DNA of 43,686 nt from an uncultured Bacteroidales bacterium (GCA_949123685.1 CASBHZ010000016.1:1-43686); one strand, 5' to 3'; numbered from the stretch's first letter, positions 32,948 to 42,602 are shown. Made by a program: numbers and translations. The notes: a model not told the origin generated them from the sequence alone.

Positions 32948-33683
32948 TCAAATAATACTGTATCGAGGAAACAACCCGTACCCGTTTTATATAGGGGGTG
33001 TATTGGTCACGGTCTTCAATGGTGAATTGACCTTGAGATGCAGTCTTGATCTTGCCAAGCTTACTTTCCGAATCTTCTGCAAACTTGTTTGCAGCTTCAC
33101 GTGCATTTTTTGTAGCTTCGGCTATCATGGCGGGCTTTACTTTGTTCAGGTCGGTAAATTCGTAGAGTGTCTGATAGTTGTAGTCTCCGGCAACAACGGC
33201 GATGCCCTGCTGCAAGAGCTGGGTTTGTTTTTCCATCAGTTTGTTAATTTTCTCCACTTGGGAAGAGGTAACCACGACCACGGTCGTTACTATATATCGA
33301 TATGGAACATTCTGGTTTCCATATCTGTCTGCCTGAATGTCGTTAACCTGAGGAGCATTGACAGAATATTCGCTTTCGGATATTCCATTGGATTTTAGGA
33401 ATGACGTGATGGCATTGTTTGTTGATTCTATCTGGCTATATAAGACGGTAAGATCATTGCCCATTGATTTTGAAACTATTGGCCAGGTCACTTTGTTTGC
33501 CTTGAACTCACGCTCACAAAGTCCACGCACAGTCACTACCCGCTGGTTTGAGGATATTCCACCGAGCCCGTTGCGGATGAAAATGCCGAGTAGGGTGATA
33601 CCCAAGGCTATCAATAACGCCGGCAATACTTTAGAAATGATCGGGCAACCCGATGCCGAGGAGCAAGTTTTTCCGTTATCCAT
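32940..33683 (-). CDS. SIMPL domain (DUF541) membrane-anchored protein
   Basis: A 247-residue protein with one N-terminal membrane helix (about 19-37, ISKVLPALLIALGITLLGIF) and an outward SIMPL domain: VVTVRGLCEREFKANKVTWP opens it, and a long helix with repeated QVEKINKLMEKQTQLLQQGI follows. Family members are periplasmic or secreted, best known from oxidative-stress protein YggE and the SIMPL protein; no enzymatic residues. Two cysteines lie before the helix. The stop codon abuts a heptamer array and the duplication. Confidence 0.88.
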   Translation of the reverse strand: MDNGKTCSSASGCPIISKVLPALLIALGITLLGIFIRNGLGGISSNQRVVTVRGLCEREFKANKVTWPIVSKSMGNDLTVLYSQIESTNNAITSFLKSNGISESEYSVNAPQVNDIQADRYGNQNVPYRYIVTTVVVVTSSQVEKINKLMEKQTQLLQQGIAVVAGDYNYQTLYEFTDLNKVKPAMIAEATKNAREAANKFAEDSESKLGKIKTASQGQFTIEDRDQYTPYIKRVRVVSSIQYYLKD

Positions 33684-33724
33684 AATAATTAATTTTGAAT
33701 TATTGAGATTTATAAATTGAAGTC

Positions 33725-33749
33725 AACTGAAGTCATCTTGACTTCAGTT
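33725..33749. promoter_or_regulatory. 11-base perfect hairpin between SIMPL gene and pheS
   Basis: AACTGAAGTCA (33725-33735) and TGACTTCAGTT (33739-33749) with loop TCT. It lies in the leader of the minus-strand SIMPL transcript (-7 box at 33770-33777) and upstream of the pheS promoter. Operator or RNA leader structure; no T-run strong enough to call a terminator. Confidence 0.5.
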
Positions 33750-33769
33750 TCTTAGTTACTTCATCATTC

Positions 33770-33777
33770 CAAAGATA
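33770..33777 (-). promoter_or_regulatory. -7 box of the SIMPL gene
   Basis: Minus strand TATCTTTG (plus CAAAGATA) fits TAnnTTTG. CAAA at 33802-33805 is a possible upstream element at a long spacing of 24. Confidence 0.45.
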
Positions 33778-33839
33778 ATACTTATTCTGTCAATATAACA
33801 ACAAAGTTGTTGATTTTTCGAAAATTCGATAAAATTTTG

Positions 33840-33847
33840 TAATTTTG
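33840..33847 (+). promoter_or_regulatory. -7 box of pheS
   Basis: TAATTTTG fits TAnnTTTG; TTTC at 33816-33819, 20 bases upstream, is one base from TTTG. About 20 bases before the pheS start. Confidence 0.5.
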
Positions 33848-33866
33848 CGAGTAAATATTGAAAATC

Positions 33867-34892
33867 ATGCTTGATAAGATTAATGCATTAAAAGAAGAGA
33901 TTAGCGCATCCGTGGCTTCCAATCTTCAGGAAGTTGAGGAACTGCGTATTAAATATTTGAGCAAAAAAGGCAGCATTTCGTTGCTTATGGCGGATTTCCG
34001 CACAGTCCCGGCAGAGATGAAACGGGAGTTGGGGCAGAAGATCAACGAATTGAAGAATTTTGCAACAGAGAAGATTTCATCGCTTAAAGACAGTTTTGCA
34101 GCTGCCGGAGATTCCGATGCCGAGGCGCTTGACCTCACTCGCACTGCCACTCCATATGAGCTGGGAACGCGTCATCCTCTTTCAGTTGTGAAGAATGAGA
34201 TGCTTCGCATTTTTGCCGGAATGGGTTTCACGATTGCGGAAGGGCCGGAAATTGAAGATGACTGGCATGTATTCGAGTCGTTGAATTTCCCTCCTGATCA
34301 TCCCGCACGCGATATGCAGGACACATTTTTCATATCACGCAACCCTATGGATATACTTCTGCGCACTCACACCTCTTCGGTGCAGACCCGCGTGATGGAA
34401 AATACTCAGCCCCCGATCCGTATAGTTTGTCCCGGACGTGTATACCGTAATGAAGCGATATCTGCTCGTGCTCACTGCTTTTTCCATCAGGTAGAAGGGC
34501 TATATATCGACAAGAACGTGTCATTTGCAGATCTTAAGCAAGTGCTTCTCGGTTTCGCGCGCCAAATGTTCGGTCCTGAAACTAAAATACGCTTGCGTCC
34601 CTCTTATTTCCCCTTTACAGAGCCTTCTGCCGAGATGGACATCTCCTGTGACATCTGTGGAGGAAAAGGTTGTGCCTTCTGCAAGGGAACGGGTTGGGTT
34701 GAGATTCTTGGTTGCGGCATGGTCGATCCCAATGTGCTTGAGGCTTGTGGTATAGATTCTTCTGTATATTCCGGATATGCATTCGGAATGGGTATTGAAA
34801 GGATTACCAACCTTAAATACAAGGTCAAAGACCTTCGTATGTTCAGTGAGAACGATGTGAGGTTCCTTCGAGAATTTGAATCAGCAAGATGA
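33867..34892 (+). CDS. pheS: Phenylalanine-tRNA ligase alpha subunit
   Basis: A 341-residue class II synthetase alpha chain. An N-terminal coiled-coil (about 1-85) precedes the catalytic domain with motif 2 (PGRVYRNEAISARAHCFFHQVEGL) and motif 3 (AFGMGIERITNLKYKV); the aminoacyl-binding segment TARTHTSS equivalent reads LRTHTSSVQTR. A CDICGGKGCAFCKGTGW insert has four cysteines, a probable zinc site often seen in this clade. The ATG at 33867 is taken over a TTG nine bases upstream. It overlaps nth by four bases. The beta subunit gene is not adjacent. Confidence 0.96.
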   Translation: MLDKINALKEEISASVASNLQEVEELRIKYLSKKGSISLLMADFRTVPAEMKRELGQKINELKNFATEKISSLKDSFAAAGDSDAEALDLTRTATPYELGTRHPLSVVKNEMLRIFAGMGFTIAEGPEIEDDWHVFESLNFPPDHPARDMQDTFFISRNPMDILLRTHTSSVQTRVMENTQPPIRIVCPGRVYRNEAISARAHCFFHQVEGLYIDKNVSFADLKQVLLGFARQMFGPETKIRLRPSYFPFTEPSAEMDISCDICGGKGCAFCKGTGWVEILGCGMVDPNVLEACGIDSSVYSGYAFGMGIERITNLKYKVKDLRMFSENDVRFLREFESAR

Positions 34893-35539
34893 CGATAAAA
34901 CAAAGATATGAAGGCATAATCTCCATTTTCAAGGAGATTATGCCCGAACCTAAGACGGAGTTGCATTATGACACTCCGTTTCATCTTTTATTGGCGGTGA
35001 TACTATCCGCTCAGTGCACCGACAAACGTATCAATATGGTTACTCCAGCCTTGTTCGAACGTTTCCCGGATCCAGAATCTCTTGCCATCTCAAATGAAGA
35101 AGAGGTGTTTGAATATATAAAAAGTGTTACCTTCCCTAATAACAAAGCCAAACACATTATTCGGGCGGCAAGAGTTTTGATTGAAGAGTTTGGAGGCGAG
35201 ATGCCCACGGATATTGACAACTTGATGAAACTGCCCGGTGTAGGGAGGAAAACCGCCAACGTTATGCTGTCCGTGGTCTGGAATAAAGCCGCGATGGCGG
35301 TGGATACCCATGTTTTCCGTGTCAGCAACCGTTTGGGATTGACAAATAATTCGAAGACCCCTCTTGAAACGGAGAAAACATTGGTTAAATATATTCCTGA
35401 AGAATTGATTTCTACAGCCCATCACTGGCTTATCCTTCATGGCAGATACGTATGTAAGGCGCGTCGCCCGGATTGTCTGGATTGTCGCTTGAAAACTTAT
35501 TGCAAGACTTATGGATCAGATTCGCGCCAGGCTTTGTAG
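34889..35539 (+). CDS. nth: Endonuclease III
   Basis: A 216-residue bifunctional DNA glycosylase/AP lyase. The helix-hairpin-helix LPGVGRKTANVM contains the Schiff-base K121, the catalytic aspartate is D139 (AVDTHVFRV), and the 4Fe-4S cluster is C189-X6-C196-X2-C199-X5-C205. It removes oxidised pyrimidines. The start overlaps the pheS stop as ATGA, so translation is probably coupled. The 3' end overlaps the minus-strand DoxX-like gene by 31 bases. Confidence 0.96.
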   Translation: MTIKQRYEGIISIFKEIMPEPKTELHYDTPFHLLLAVILSAQCTDKRINMVTPALFERFPDPESLAISNEEEVFEYIKSVTFPNNKAKHIIRAARVLIEEFGGEMPTDIDNLMKLPGVGRKTANVMLSVVWNKAAMAVDTHVFRVSNRLGLTNNSKTPLETEKTLVKYIPEELISTAHHWLILHGRYVCKARRPDCLDCRLKTYCKTYGSDSRQAL

Positions 35540-36147
35540 CTGAGCCGGTTTTCGGCGGCATGGCGTTTTTTACGTTCAGCGCGTCTGAAAGTAAGGCGTT
35601 TGCATATGCGGAATATGTTTTTCCGTAGTATCTGGTCAATGCAATAGCGTCCCGGTCCGGTGATTGCAAGGATAAGGAACATCAAAGCCAATGCAACGGG
35701 AGCTATGTTGCCGGATAACATTTCCGGTACTTGAACCAAGGAATGGAATCTAAATATTGAAACTGTGGCGATATATGCATACAGTGCAAAACCGGAAAGA
35801 GAGGCGATACGTGCGAAAAAACCTAAGAATATCATGCTTCCGGCTATTATATTGAACACCGATATGGCGGGCGGATAAATGTCAGTCTCTTTCATTATGC
35901 ATATAGCGCCTGTCGTTACCAACAATACGGCAACAAGACACCTTATGAGCAACAGCTTTGTCGACCCGGCGGTTGTTGCGGTTTTGCTGATGCCGAATAT
36001 TGCATTCCATACGGTTTTAAAACGGGGGGTGTGAATCGCGAGAGATACGGGGCGGCATGTGCGCGCCACCCGCGCTATAAATTCTGAATTGATAGCGCCT
36101 AAAGTCTTTTTGCCCGGATTCACGGATATAACTTTTACGTCTGTCAT
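35509..36147 (-). CDS. DoxX-like membrane protein
   Basis: A 212-residue protein from ATG 36147, chosen because AAAGGAG lies 8 bases upstream; the in-frame ATG at 36168 or TTG at 36192 are alternatives. A polar N-terminal 60 residues precede about four membrane helices, and the GPGRYCIDQILRK segment near the end resembles the DoxX C-terminal GPGKxSLD. The tail is rich in Lys/Arg. A DoxX-type role in redox or thiol balance is only a family suggestion. It is tail-to-tail with nth (31-base overlap). Confidence 0.75.
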   Translation of the reverse strand: MTDVKVISVNPGKKTLGAINSEFIARVARTCRPVSLAIHTPRFKTVWNAIFGISKTATTAGSTKLLLIRCLVAVLLVTTGAICIMKETDIYPPAISVFNIIAGSMIFLGFFARIASLSGFALYAYIATVSIFRFHSLVQVPEMLSGNIAPVALALMFLILAITGPGRYCIDQILRKNIFRICKRLTFRRAERKKRHAAENRLSYKAWRESDP

Positions 36148-36232
36148 AGCGAAATCTCCTTTCTTCATCAATAACAATGAATTAGAAATCAATGTTCAAT
36201 AACATTTGGCAAAAAGCTTTGTTACTTGGGGA

Positions 36233-36240
36233 TATTTTTG
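36233..36240 (+). promoter_or_regulatory. -7 box of tdk
   Basis: TATTTTTG fits TAnnTTTG, 15 bases before the ATG at 36256. TTTG at 36205-36208 is at a long spacing. Confidence 0.45.
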
Positions 36241-36255
36241 TAAATTCGCAATATC

Positions 36256-36882
36256 ATGAATAGATTAGGAAAATTGTATTTTCGGTATGGCACGATGGGG
36301 TCTGCAAAGACCGCTTTGCTGCTTACTACTGCATATAATTTCGAGGAGAGGGGAATGTCTTACCTCTGTTTCAAACCCTCGATCGATACCCGGGAGAAAA
36401 AGAACGTGATCCGTAGCCGTATCGGTATCGAACGTGAATGCAAATGGATTTATCGCGACACAGACCTCTTTGTCCTTATACGCGACATGGTTGAGGTCTC
36501 GGGTCTTCATCCTGATTGGATACTTGTGGATGAGGCGCAGTTTTTATCTGCGGATCAGGTGGATCAACTCGCATGCGTTGTGGATACTTATGGTATAAAC
36601 GTGATTTGCTACGGACTTCGCACCGATTTTCAGACCCGTCTTTTCGAGGGGTCCCGCCGTTTATTCGAAATTGCAGATTCAATTGATGAGATCAAGTCTA
36701 CGTGTAATTGTGGCAGGAAAACGATTGTCAATGCCCGCATAGATTCTCGCGGTGAAATCATAACGGAAGGAGATCAGGTGGAAATTGGCGGGAATGACCG
36801 ATATATATCCGTTTGCCGCAATTGCTGGAGAAATAAGAAAGTGGAGCAAAGCCGTAACGGGCAGTTGCCGTTGGATAGTTAG
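36256..36882 (+). CDS. tdk: Thymidine kinase (type II)
   Basis: A 208-residue P-loop thymidine kinase. The ATP loop reads YGTMGSAKTA with K18; Ala replaces the usual Gly before the Lys, a variant seen in other type II enzymes. The catalytic base is E93 (VDEAQFL). The zinc lasso has C150, C152, C187 and C190. It salvages thymidine to dTMP. The next gene starts 37 bases after the stop. Confidence 0.94.
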   Translation: MNRLGKLYFRYGTMGSAKTALLLTTAYNFEERGMSYLCFKPSIDTREKKNVIRSRIGIERECKWIYRDTDLFVLIRDMVEVSGLHPDWILVDEAQFLSADQVDQLACVVDTYGINVICYGLRTDFQTRLFEGSRRLFEIADSIDEIKSTCNCGRKTIVNARIDSRGEIITEGDQVEIGGNDRYISVCRNCWRNKKVEQSRNGQLPLDS

Positions 36883-36919
36883 GATAGATTATGGAGGGGT
36901 TAACCTTAAATTTATAGCG

Positions 36920-38197
36920 ATGGAAAAAGATAAGATTGATGCAATCATAAGATTGATCAAGAAGGAAGTGGTGCCTGCGATAGGCTGTACCGAGCCTGCT
37001 GCAGTGTCTCTTGCTGTGGCTAAAGCGACAGAGATGCTTGGCGAAGTTCCTGAAAAAATATCACTTTCACTTAGTGGCAATATCATAAAGAATGCCATGG
37101 GTGTCGGCATTCCGGGCACGGGCATGATCGGTTTGCCTATTGCCGTGGCGCTGGGTGCGTTGATCGGCAAGTCGGAATATGGGCTCGAAGTGTTGAAGGA
37201 TGTTGATGAAGATGCTGTAAAGGCAGGCCGTGAATATATAGCTGAAAATAGGATTTTCATAAGTCACTGCCATGATGCGGTATCTAATTTGCATATTGAT
37301 GTCAAGGTTGAGGCTTCCGGAAAGTATGCGAGGGCTATAATTTCCGGTTCACATCAGAATTTTATATATCTCGACAACAATAGGAATGTTCTCCTGAACA
37401 AGGGAGCATCTGCCGATGCGGGATCGTCTGCCGATGACGACATCCGTCTGGATGCGGAAACCGTGTACCGGTTTGCTATGGACGCACCTCTTGAGGATAT
37501 TCGTTTCATTCTTGAGGCAAAGCGTCTCAATAGTGCTGCTGCGGATCTTGGATTGAAGGGCACATATGGTCATGCTCTTGGCGCCACAATGAATCGTGGT
37601 CATGGATTGATTGGCGATTCACCCTTGGAGCATATCATGGCTCTCACTTCCGCTGCATGTGATGCCCGGATGGGTGGAGCCCCTATAGCTGTTATGTCTA
37701 ACTCCGGCAGTGGGAATCAGGGAATCACTGCTACGATGCCTGTTGTAAGTTACGCCAATGATATCAATGCTACAGAGGAGCAGACTGTTCGCGCTCTCGT
37801 ATTAAGTCACCTCACAAGTATCTATATCAAACAGAGTCTCGGACGTCTTTCAGCTCTTTGCGGTTGTGTGGTCGCTTCTACCGGCGCTTCTGCAGGACTC
37901 GTGTATCTTATGGGTGGCGGTTTCAGTCATATTTGCGCAGCCATTAAGAATATGGTGGCTAATCTTACCGGCATGATCTGTGACGGAGCCAAACCTGCAT
38001 GCGCAATGAAAATATCGTCGGGGGTATCAACGTCCGTGATGTCGGCTATGCTTGCAATGAATGATAAATGTGTGTCATCGAGTGAGGGTATTATCTGCGA
38101 TGACATAGATAAAACGATCCACAATCTCACATCAATCGGGAGGGAAGCCATGCAGGAGACTGACAAGCTTGTTCTCCGGATAATGGTTGAGAAATAA
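36920..38197 (+). CDS. UPF0597 / L-cysteine desulfidase-like (CyuA/YhaM family)
   Basis: A 425-residue protein of the serine dehydratase alpha-like fold. It starts MEKDKIDAIIRLIKKEVVPA and contains GCTEPAA (C23), an SHCHDAVSN segment, ACDARMGGAP and the CGCVVASTGAS segment, the Cys-rich pattern of Fe-S-dependent cysteine desulfidases, which split cysteine to sulfide, ammonia and pyruvate. The frame stays open upstream to 36785, overlapping tdk, but the family start at 36920 avoids that. Cysteine or another serine-type substrate is possible. Confidence 0.88.
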   Translation: MEKDKIDAIIRLIKKEVVPAIGCTEPAAVSLAVAKATEMLGEVPEKISLSLSGNIIKNAMGVGIPGTGMIGLPIAVALGALIGKSEYGLEVLKDVDEDAVKAGREYIAENRIFISHCHDAVSNLHIDVKVEASGKYARAIISGSHQNFIYLDNNRNVLLNKGASADAGSSADDDIRLDAETVYRFAMDAPLEDIRFILEAKRLNSAAADLGLKGTYGHALGATMNRGHGLIGDSPLEHIMALTSAACDARMGGAPIAVMSNSGSGNQGITATMPVVSYANDINATEEQTVRALVLSHLTSIYIKQSLGRLSALCGCVVASTGASAGLVYLMGGGFSHICAAIKNMVANLTGMICDGAKPACAMKISSGVSTSVMSAMLAMNDKCVSSSEGIICDDIDKTIHNLTSIGREAMQETDKLVLRIMVEK

Positions 38198-38346
38198 TGA
38201 CTTCCGAAGAGTATCCGGACATAGTAATTAAGTGATCACTTGCTTAAATCTATTGTCTGCCTAAACAATACGGAGGGTGAACGGTGTTATTAATTATGAA
38301 CTGAATTGGAGATGAAGATTTCCAATAAAAAGATAAAAGCTTCTAA

Positions 38347-39354
38347 ATGAAGAAAACCATATTTACGGTAATATCAGCTGCTGCGCTTTCGATGTCTTTT
38401 GGAGCCTGCAATAAGGAGAGTAAGATAGAGATGAGTTTCCCTGAAAAATATGAAGGGAAAACTGTGGAAGTGATGAATTTTGCCGATTCCGTAGTGTTGG
38501 CATCTATGGTTATAACAGACGGAAAGGCATCATTTGTATCGGCAGAGAACGACTCCGTGCGTTTTCCTCTTTTCACTCAGATAGTAATAGACGGTCGGAC
38601 CCGTGCATATTACATAATGGAAGAGGGAACCGCAATGTTGGCAGACTCAATGAGTGTGCCTTCCGGAACGCCGCTCAACGAACGTTTCTCATCCATGTTG
38701 TGCACTCTTGATTCGATTGAGAATCTTGATGACATGTCGTTATATCTTGATTATGTTGAAAAAGAGTATAACGACAATAAAGGGAACCCTATGGGGGAAT
38801 ATTTCGGTATAGAATGGCTCAAATATGCGGAACCTCTGCGTGTTGACAGTTTCCTTAACCGGTCGCCTGAAGGTTTCCGGGATAAGAAACGTGTAAAATA
38901 TTATGAAGATTTTGCCCGTCATCGCGCCCAGACGGCTCCCGGCATGAAGTATACGGATTTCGAAGGGGAAACGGAACGCGGTGTCAGGAAGAAACTGTCT
39001 TCATATGTTAATCCCGGTAAATATACGCTTGTTGATTTCTGGGCGAGCTGGTGTCCTTACTGTATCAAGGAATTGCCTGATATGAAACAGCTTTATGCCG
39101 ATTATAAAGACAAAGGATTTGAAATAGTAGGGGTTGCTGTGAGAGATAAGACTGATGACACGGCGGCAATGGTCAAGAAGCATGAACTCCCATGGCAAAT
39201 TCTTTACAACACTCAGCGAGTGCCATACGACATATACGGCTTCTCGGGAATACCTCACCATATGCTGATCGGTCCTGACGGAGTGATTGTTAGCCGTGGT
39301 GAAAGCGTGGCGCAGATAAAGAGCCGTCTTGAACAGATTTTTGGAGAAGAATAG
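38347..39354 (+). CDS. TlpA-like thioredoxin-domain lipoprotein
   Basis: A 335-residue secreted protein. The lipobox SFGAC puts the lipidated cysteine at C21 after a short hydrophobic signal. The first half is a DUF4369-like region; the C-terminal domain is thioredoxin-like with WCPYC (C236, C239) and a GIPHHM cis-Pro region. It probably reduces disulfides in the periplasm, anchored to a membrane. Such DUF4369-thioredoxin lipoproteins are abundant in Bacteroidota. Nearby genes give no specific partner; 149 bases upstream hold no recognised signal. Confidence 0.9.
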   Translation: MKKTIFTVISAAALSMSFGACNKESKIEMSFPEKYEGKTVEVMNFADSVVLASMVITDGKASFVSAENDSVRFPLFTQIVIDGRTRAYYIMEEGTAMLADSMSVPSGTPLNERFSSMLCTLDSIENLDDMSLYLDYVEKEYNDNKGNPMGEYFGIEWLKYAEPLRVDSFLNRSPEGFRDKKRVKYYEDFARHRAQTAPGMKYTDFEGETERGVRKKLSSYVNPGKYTLVDFWASWCPYCIKELPDMKQLYADYKDKGFEIVGVAVRDKTDDTAAMVKKHELPWQILYNTQRVPYDIYGFSGIPHHMLIGPDGVIVSRGESVAQIKSRLEQIFGEE

Positions 39355-39432
39355 TGAAACCTCAAGGAATGGGAAATCGCTTCTATCTTCATAAATAATC
39401 CCGTATAACCCTGTGTAATTATATAAAATATT

Positions 39433-41097
39433 ATGAAAGACAATGATAAGTCACTTAATTTATTGATTGAGCAATCAATAAAAAAGAATTGGGACAGTAT
39501 GGCTCTCTCAGATATGGGAGGGATCAACTATCAATATAAAGATGTTGCGGAAACGATTGCAAAGTTGCATATAATGTTTCGTGCAGCAGGTGTGAAAAAG
39601 GGTGATCGTGTGGCGATATGTGGAAAGAATTCATCTAATTGGGTGGTTATTCTTTTGGCTTGCCTGACTTCGGGAGCCGTGGCTGTGCCGATCTTGCATG
39701 AGTTCAAGCCCGACACCGTTACTCACCTTGTGATTCACAGCGGAGCTAAACTTCTGTTTGTGGATGCTGCAATCTGGGAGAATCTTGATGAGAAGGCGAT
39801 GCCTGACCTCGTTGGCGCGATCTATATCAGCGAATTTGGCATGCCTCTGTCCCGCAGTCAGAAACTCACAGAGACACGCAATAACATCAATGAATGTTTC
39901 GGCAAGGAGTTTCCATATGATTTCACCAGGGATGCCGTAAAATATATGGTGGATGAACCGGAGCAGCTTGCCGTGATCAATTATACGAGTGGCTCCACAG
40001 GAATGTCGAAAGGGGTGATGCTTCCTTATCGTTCGCTATGGAGCAATATCCGTTATTGCCTTGACAATATCGATTATCTCCATGCCGGAGACGGGATCGT
40101 GAACATGTTGCCCCTGGCGCATCTTTACGGCATGACCATTGAGGCGTTGCACCCCTTCTGTCAAGGATGCCATCTCAATTTCCTCACAAAGCTTCCTTCG
40201 CCCAAGGTTATTCTCAAGGCGTTTGAGGATGTTAAGCCCAAGTTGATAATCTCTGTCCCGCTGATCCTTGAGAAGATAATAAGGACAAAAGTATTCCCGA
40301 TGCTTGAGAAGCCATTGATGAAGATGCTGTTGCATATCCCATATGTGGATGACCGTCTGCTTGCCAAAGTGAAGGAGAATCTTTTGCAGGCATTCGGCGG
40401 TCAGGTGCGTGAGGTTATTATCGGTGGCGCTCCTTTGAATCCGGATGTGGAAAAATTCCTTTATCGCATAGATTTCCCTGTCACGGTTGGTTATGGAATG
40501 ACAGAGTGCGGACCGTTGCTGACTTATGCTCCCGCTTCTGAGGCGAAGCCTCATACTGTGGGCAGGTTGATGGACAGGATGGAATGTAGGATAGATTCCC
40601 CCGACCCCGCGCAGATCCCCGGTAATATATGGGTGAAAGGACCCAACGTGATGCAGGGATATTATAAGAATAGGAAAGCCACGGAAGAAGTGATGCCTGA
40701 TAAATCAGGGTGGATGAATACAGGAGACATGGGTGTTATCGACGAGGACGGGTTCATTTCTATAATGGGTAGATCAAAGACCATGATCCTTGGACCATCC
40801 GGTCAGAATATTTATCCGGAAGAGATAGAGGCGAAACTCAATAACCTGCCTTATGTGGCGGAATCTTTGATTATTGACAATCATGGAGAATTGGAGGCAC
40901 TTGTCTATCCCGATATGGAGATTCTTTTAAAAGAGAATATCGATCGCGAAAAGACTGAGAAAATCATGACCGAGAACCTTGAAACGCTTAATCAGGAACT
41001 CCCGTCATATAGTAAGGTCAAGAAGCTTAAGATAATGAACGAAGAATTTGAGAAAACGCCCAAACGTTCAATCAAACGTTTCCTGTATCAGCCATGA
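39433..41097 (+). CDS. AMP-binding long-chain acyl-CoA synthetase-like
   Basis: A 554-residue ANL-superfamily ligase. The P-loop-like YTSGSTGMSKGVML (about 181-194), the GYGMTECGPLLTYAP motif, and the TGDMGVIDEDGF motif followed by GRSKTMILGPSGQNIYPEEIE define an adenylate-forming acyl-CoA synthetase. A Gly-Pro-Ser-Gly insert appears before the hinge lysine region. The likely substrate is a long-chain fatty acid, inferred. The stop overlaps the next gene as ATGA, so the downstream unknown protein is probably translated with it. Confidence 0.9.
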   Translation: MKDNDKSLNLLIEQSIKKNWDSMALSDMGGINYQYKDVAETIAKLHIMFRAAGVKKGDRVAICGKNSSNWVVILLACLTSGAVAVPILHEFKPDTVTHLVIHSGAKLLFVDAAIWENLDEKAMPDLVGAIYISEFGMPLSRSQKLTETRNNINECFGKEFPYDFTRDAVKYMVDEPEQLAVINYTSGSTGMSKGVMLPYRSLWSNIRYCLDNIDYLHAGDGIVNMLPLAHLYGMTIEALHPFCQGCHLNFLTKLPSPKVILKAFEDVKPKLIISVPLILEKIIRTKVFPMLEKPLMKMLLHIPYVDDRLLAKVKENLLQAFGGQVREVIIGGAPLNPDVEKFLYRIDFPVTVGYGMTECGPLLTYAPASEAKPHTVGRLMDRMECRIDSPDPAQIPGNIWVKGPNVMQGYYKNRKATEEVMPDKSGWMNTGDMGVIDEDGFISIMGRSKTMILGPSGQNIYPEEIEAKLNNLPYVAESLIIDNHGELEALVYPDMEILLKENIDREKTEKIMTENLETLNQELPSYSKVKKLKIMNEEFEKTPKRSIKRFLYQP

Positions 41098-42602
41098 CGA
41101 ATGCCGAAGCATTGATTCAACTTGTAAGGTCGCTTTCTAAAAATGAAAAGAGAAGCTTCCGTTTAGGAAAAAAGAGCACTGCAGATTATATAGTGCTCTT
41201 TGATCTTATAGATAAGAATGAACTCATATCAGTTGAAGAACTTAAGGATGCTTTTGAGAAGTTGGACAAGGGTGCCGTGTTCAATGTCACGGTTACGTAT
41301 CTTTACAAGCTTATTCTCGACAAACTTCTTGCACTGCGTCAGAATCAGGATGCTAACTATTCGCTCATGATGCAGATTCTCAAAGCGAAGATACTCTTTG
41401 AGAAATCAATATTTCCTGCGGCTCTTGAGATGCTATCCAAAGTAAAACAGGATGCAGAGCTGTTGGAGAGGAACGAGGCATTGATCATAGCTTCTCGTCT
41501 TGAATTGGATTGGCTGCAATATCTTAACATGCCGGGCATTTCGGAGGAAGAGCTTATAAACAAACATTATTTTCTTAATAATGCCCTGTCGAACCTGAGT
41601 AATCTTTATGAACAGTCATCGCTATATGAACTGCTCATGCACCGGACCATATTCAAGGGTTCGGCACGCTCCTCAAGGCAGAAGGATGCTCTTAATGACC
41701 TTGTTTTCTCCGAACATAATCTTGCCATGAAAGCATCCCGTAGTTTTGAGGCGCAGAAACGTCATCTACTTTTCCAGTCGGCATTCCTCATGGCAATTGG
41801 TGATGAGTTGTCGGCTTCGGATGTGCTTGAACAATTGAATAAATTGATGACCGGGTCACCGGCTCCTGAAAATCCGTTGTTTTATGTTGCAGTGCTTGAA
41901 AACATGCTTGAGAATCTTCGAGAAATGGGGCGTTATGACCAGATGCCGGCATTTATAGACAGACTGAGATCGGTTACGCATCCGTCGCATATGGTGGGCA
42001 TGCATATCGAAGCATTGGTGGGGTTATACAGTCTGTTGCCTTTTGTGGACAGGGGGGAATTTCGTCTGGCAAAAGATCTTCTGGACAAATGTGAGGCATT
42101 GCAGCCTGCAGCCTTGGGTAAATTGAATCCGTCGATGGAATCCAAGGTATCGCTTTATGCCGCCCTTATCCATATAGGTTTGAAAGATTATAGACGTGCA
42201 AAGAAAACGCTTGTGACTGCCATGCTCAATAAAACCTGCGATTTGCCGATACACAGGATTCTAAGGATCACAAATCTTATTATACATCATAAGATGAATG
42301 ATTCGGATTACATCTATTCGGAGGCACGTTCTATAAAAAGGGAGATTGCGAAGTCGGGGAAAGCATATCGTATGGAATCGCTAATTCTTGAAGTGGTAAG
42401 CAAAAGTTCATATGCGATGATGTCTTCACGCAAGAGGGAGCAGATATGGAAAAAAATAAAGCCACGTCTTGATGATATCCGTCAGGATGTGTTCGAAGGT
42501 CAGCTACTAAAGATATTTGATTTCTCGGCATGGATCGAATCCGAGATTCTTCGAACCTCTTTTGCCGAGACCCTTTGTCGCAACCTTTCAGACAATGTTT
42601 AA
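41094..42602 (+). CDS. Conserved helical-repeat protein of unknown function
   Basis: A 502-residue, almost entirely helical soluble protein starting MTNAEALIQLVRSLSKNEKR. It has regularly spaced helix pairs across its length (for example FPAALEMLSKVKQDAELLER and EFRLAKDLLDKCEALQPA), suggesting a TPR-like solenoid. No catalytic motif, signal peptide or membrane helix. Bacteroidota carry related proteins with SLSKxEKRxF starts, as far as I recall. It overlaps the acyl-CoA synthetase by four bases, pointing to a joint role. Confidence 0.8.
   Translation: MTNAEALIQLVRSLSKNEKRSFRLGKKSTADYIVLFDLIDKNELISVEELKDAFEKLDKGAVFNVTVTYLYKLILDKLLALRQNQDANYSLMMQILKAKILFEKSIFPAALEMLSKVKQDAELLERNEALIIASRLELDWLQYLNMPGISEEELINKHYFLNNALSNLSNLYEQSSLYELLMHRTIFKGSARSSRQKDALNDLVFSEHNLAMKASRSFEAQKRHLLFQSAFLMAIGDELSASDVLEQLNKLMTGSPAPENPLFYVAVLENMLENLREMGRYDQMPAFIDRLRSVTHPSHMVGMHIEALVGLYSLLPFVDRGEFRLAKDLLDKCEALQPAALGKLNPSMESKVSLYAALIHIGLKDYRRAKKTLVTAMLNKTCDLPIHRILRITNLIIHHKMNDSDYIYSEARSIKREIAKSGKAYRMESLILEVVSKSSYAMMSSRKREQIWKKIKPRLDDIRQDVFEGQLLKIFDFSAWIESEILRTSFAETLCRNLSDNV

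Noticed and set aside
36785..36919. N-terminal extension of the cysteine desulfidase-like protein
   Set aside because: It overlaps tdk out of frame and the family begins at MEKDKIDAI.
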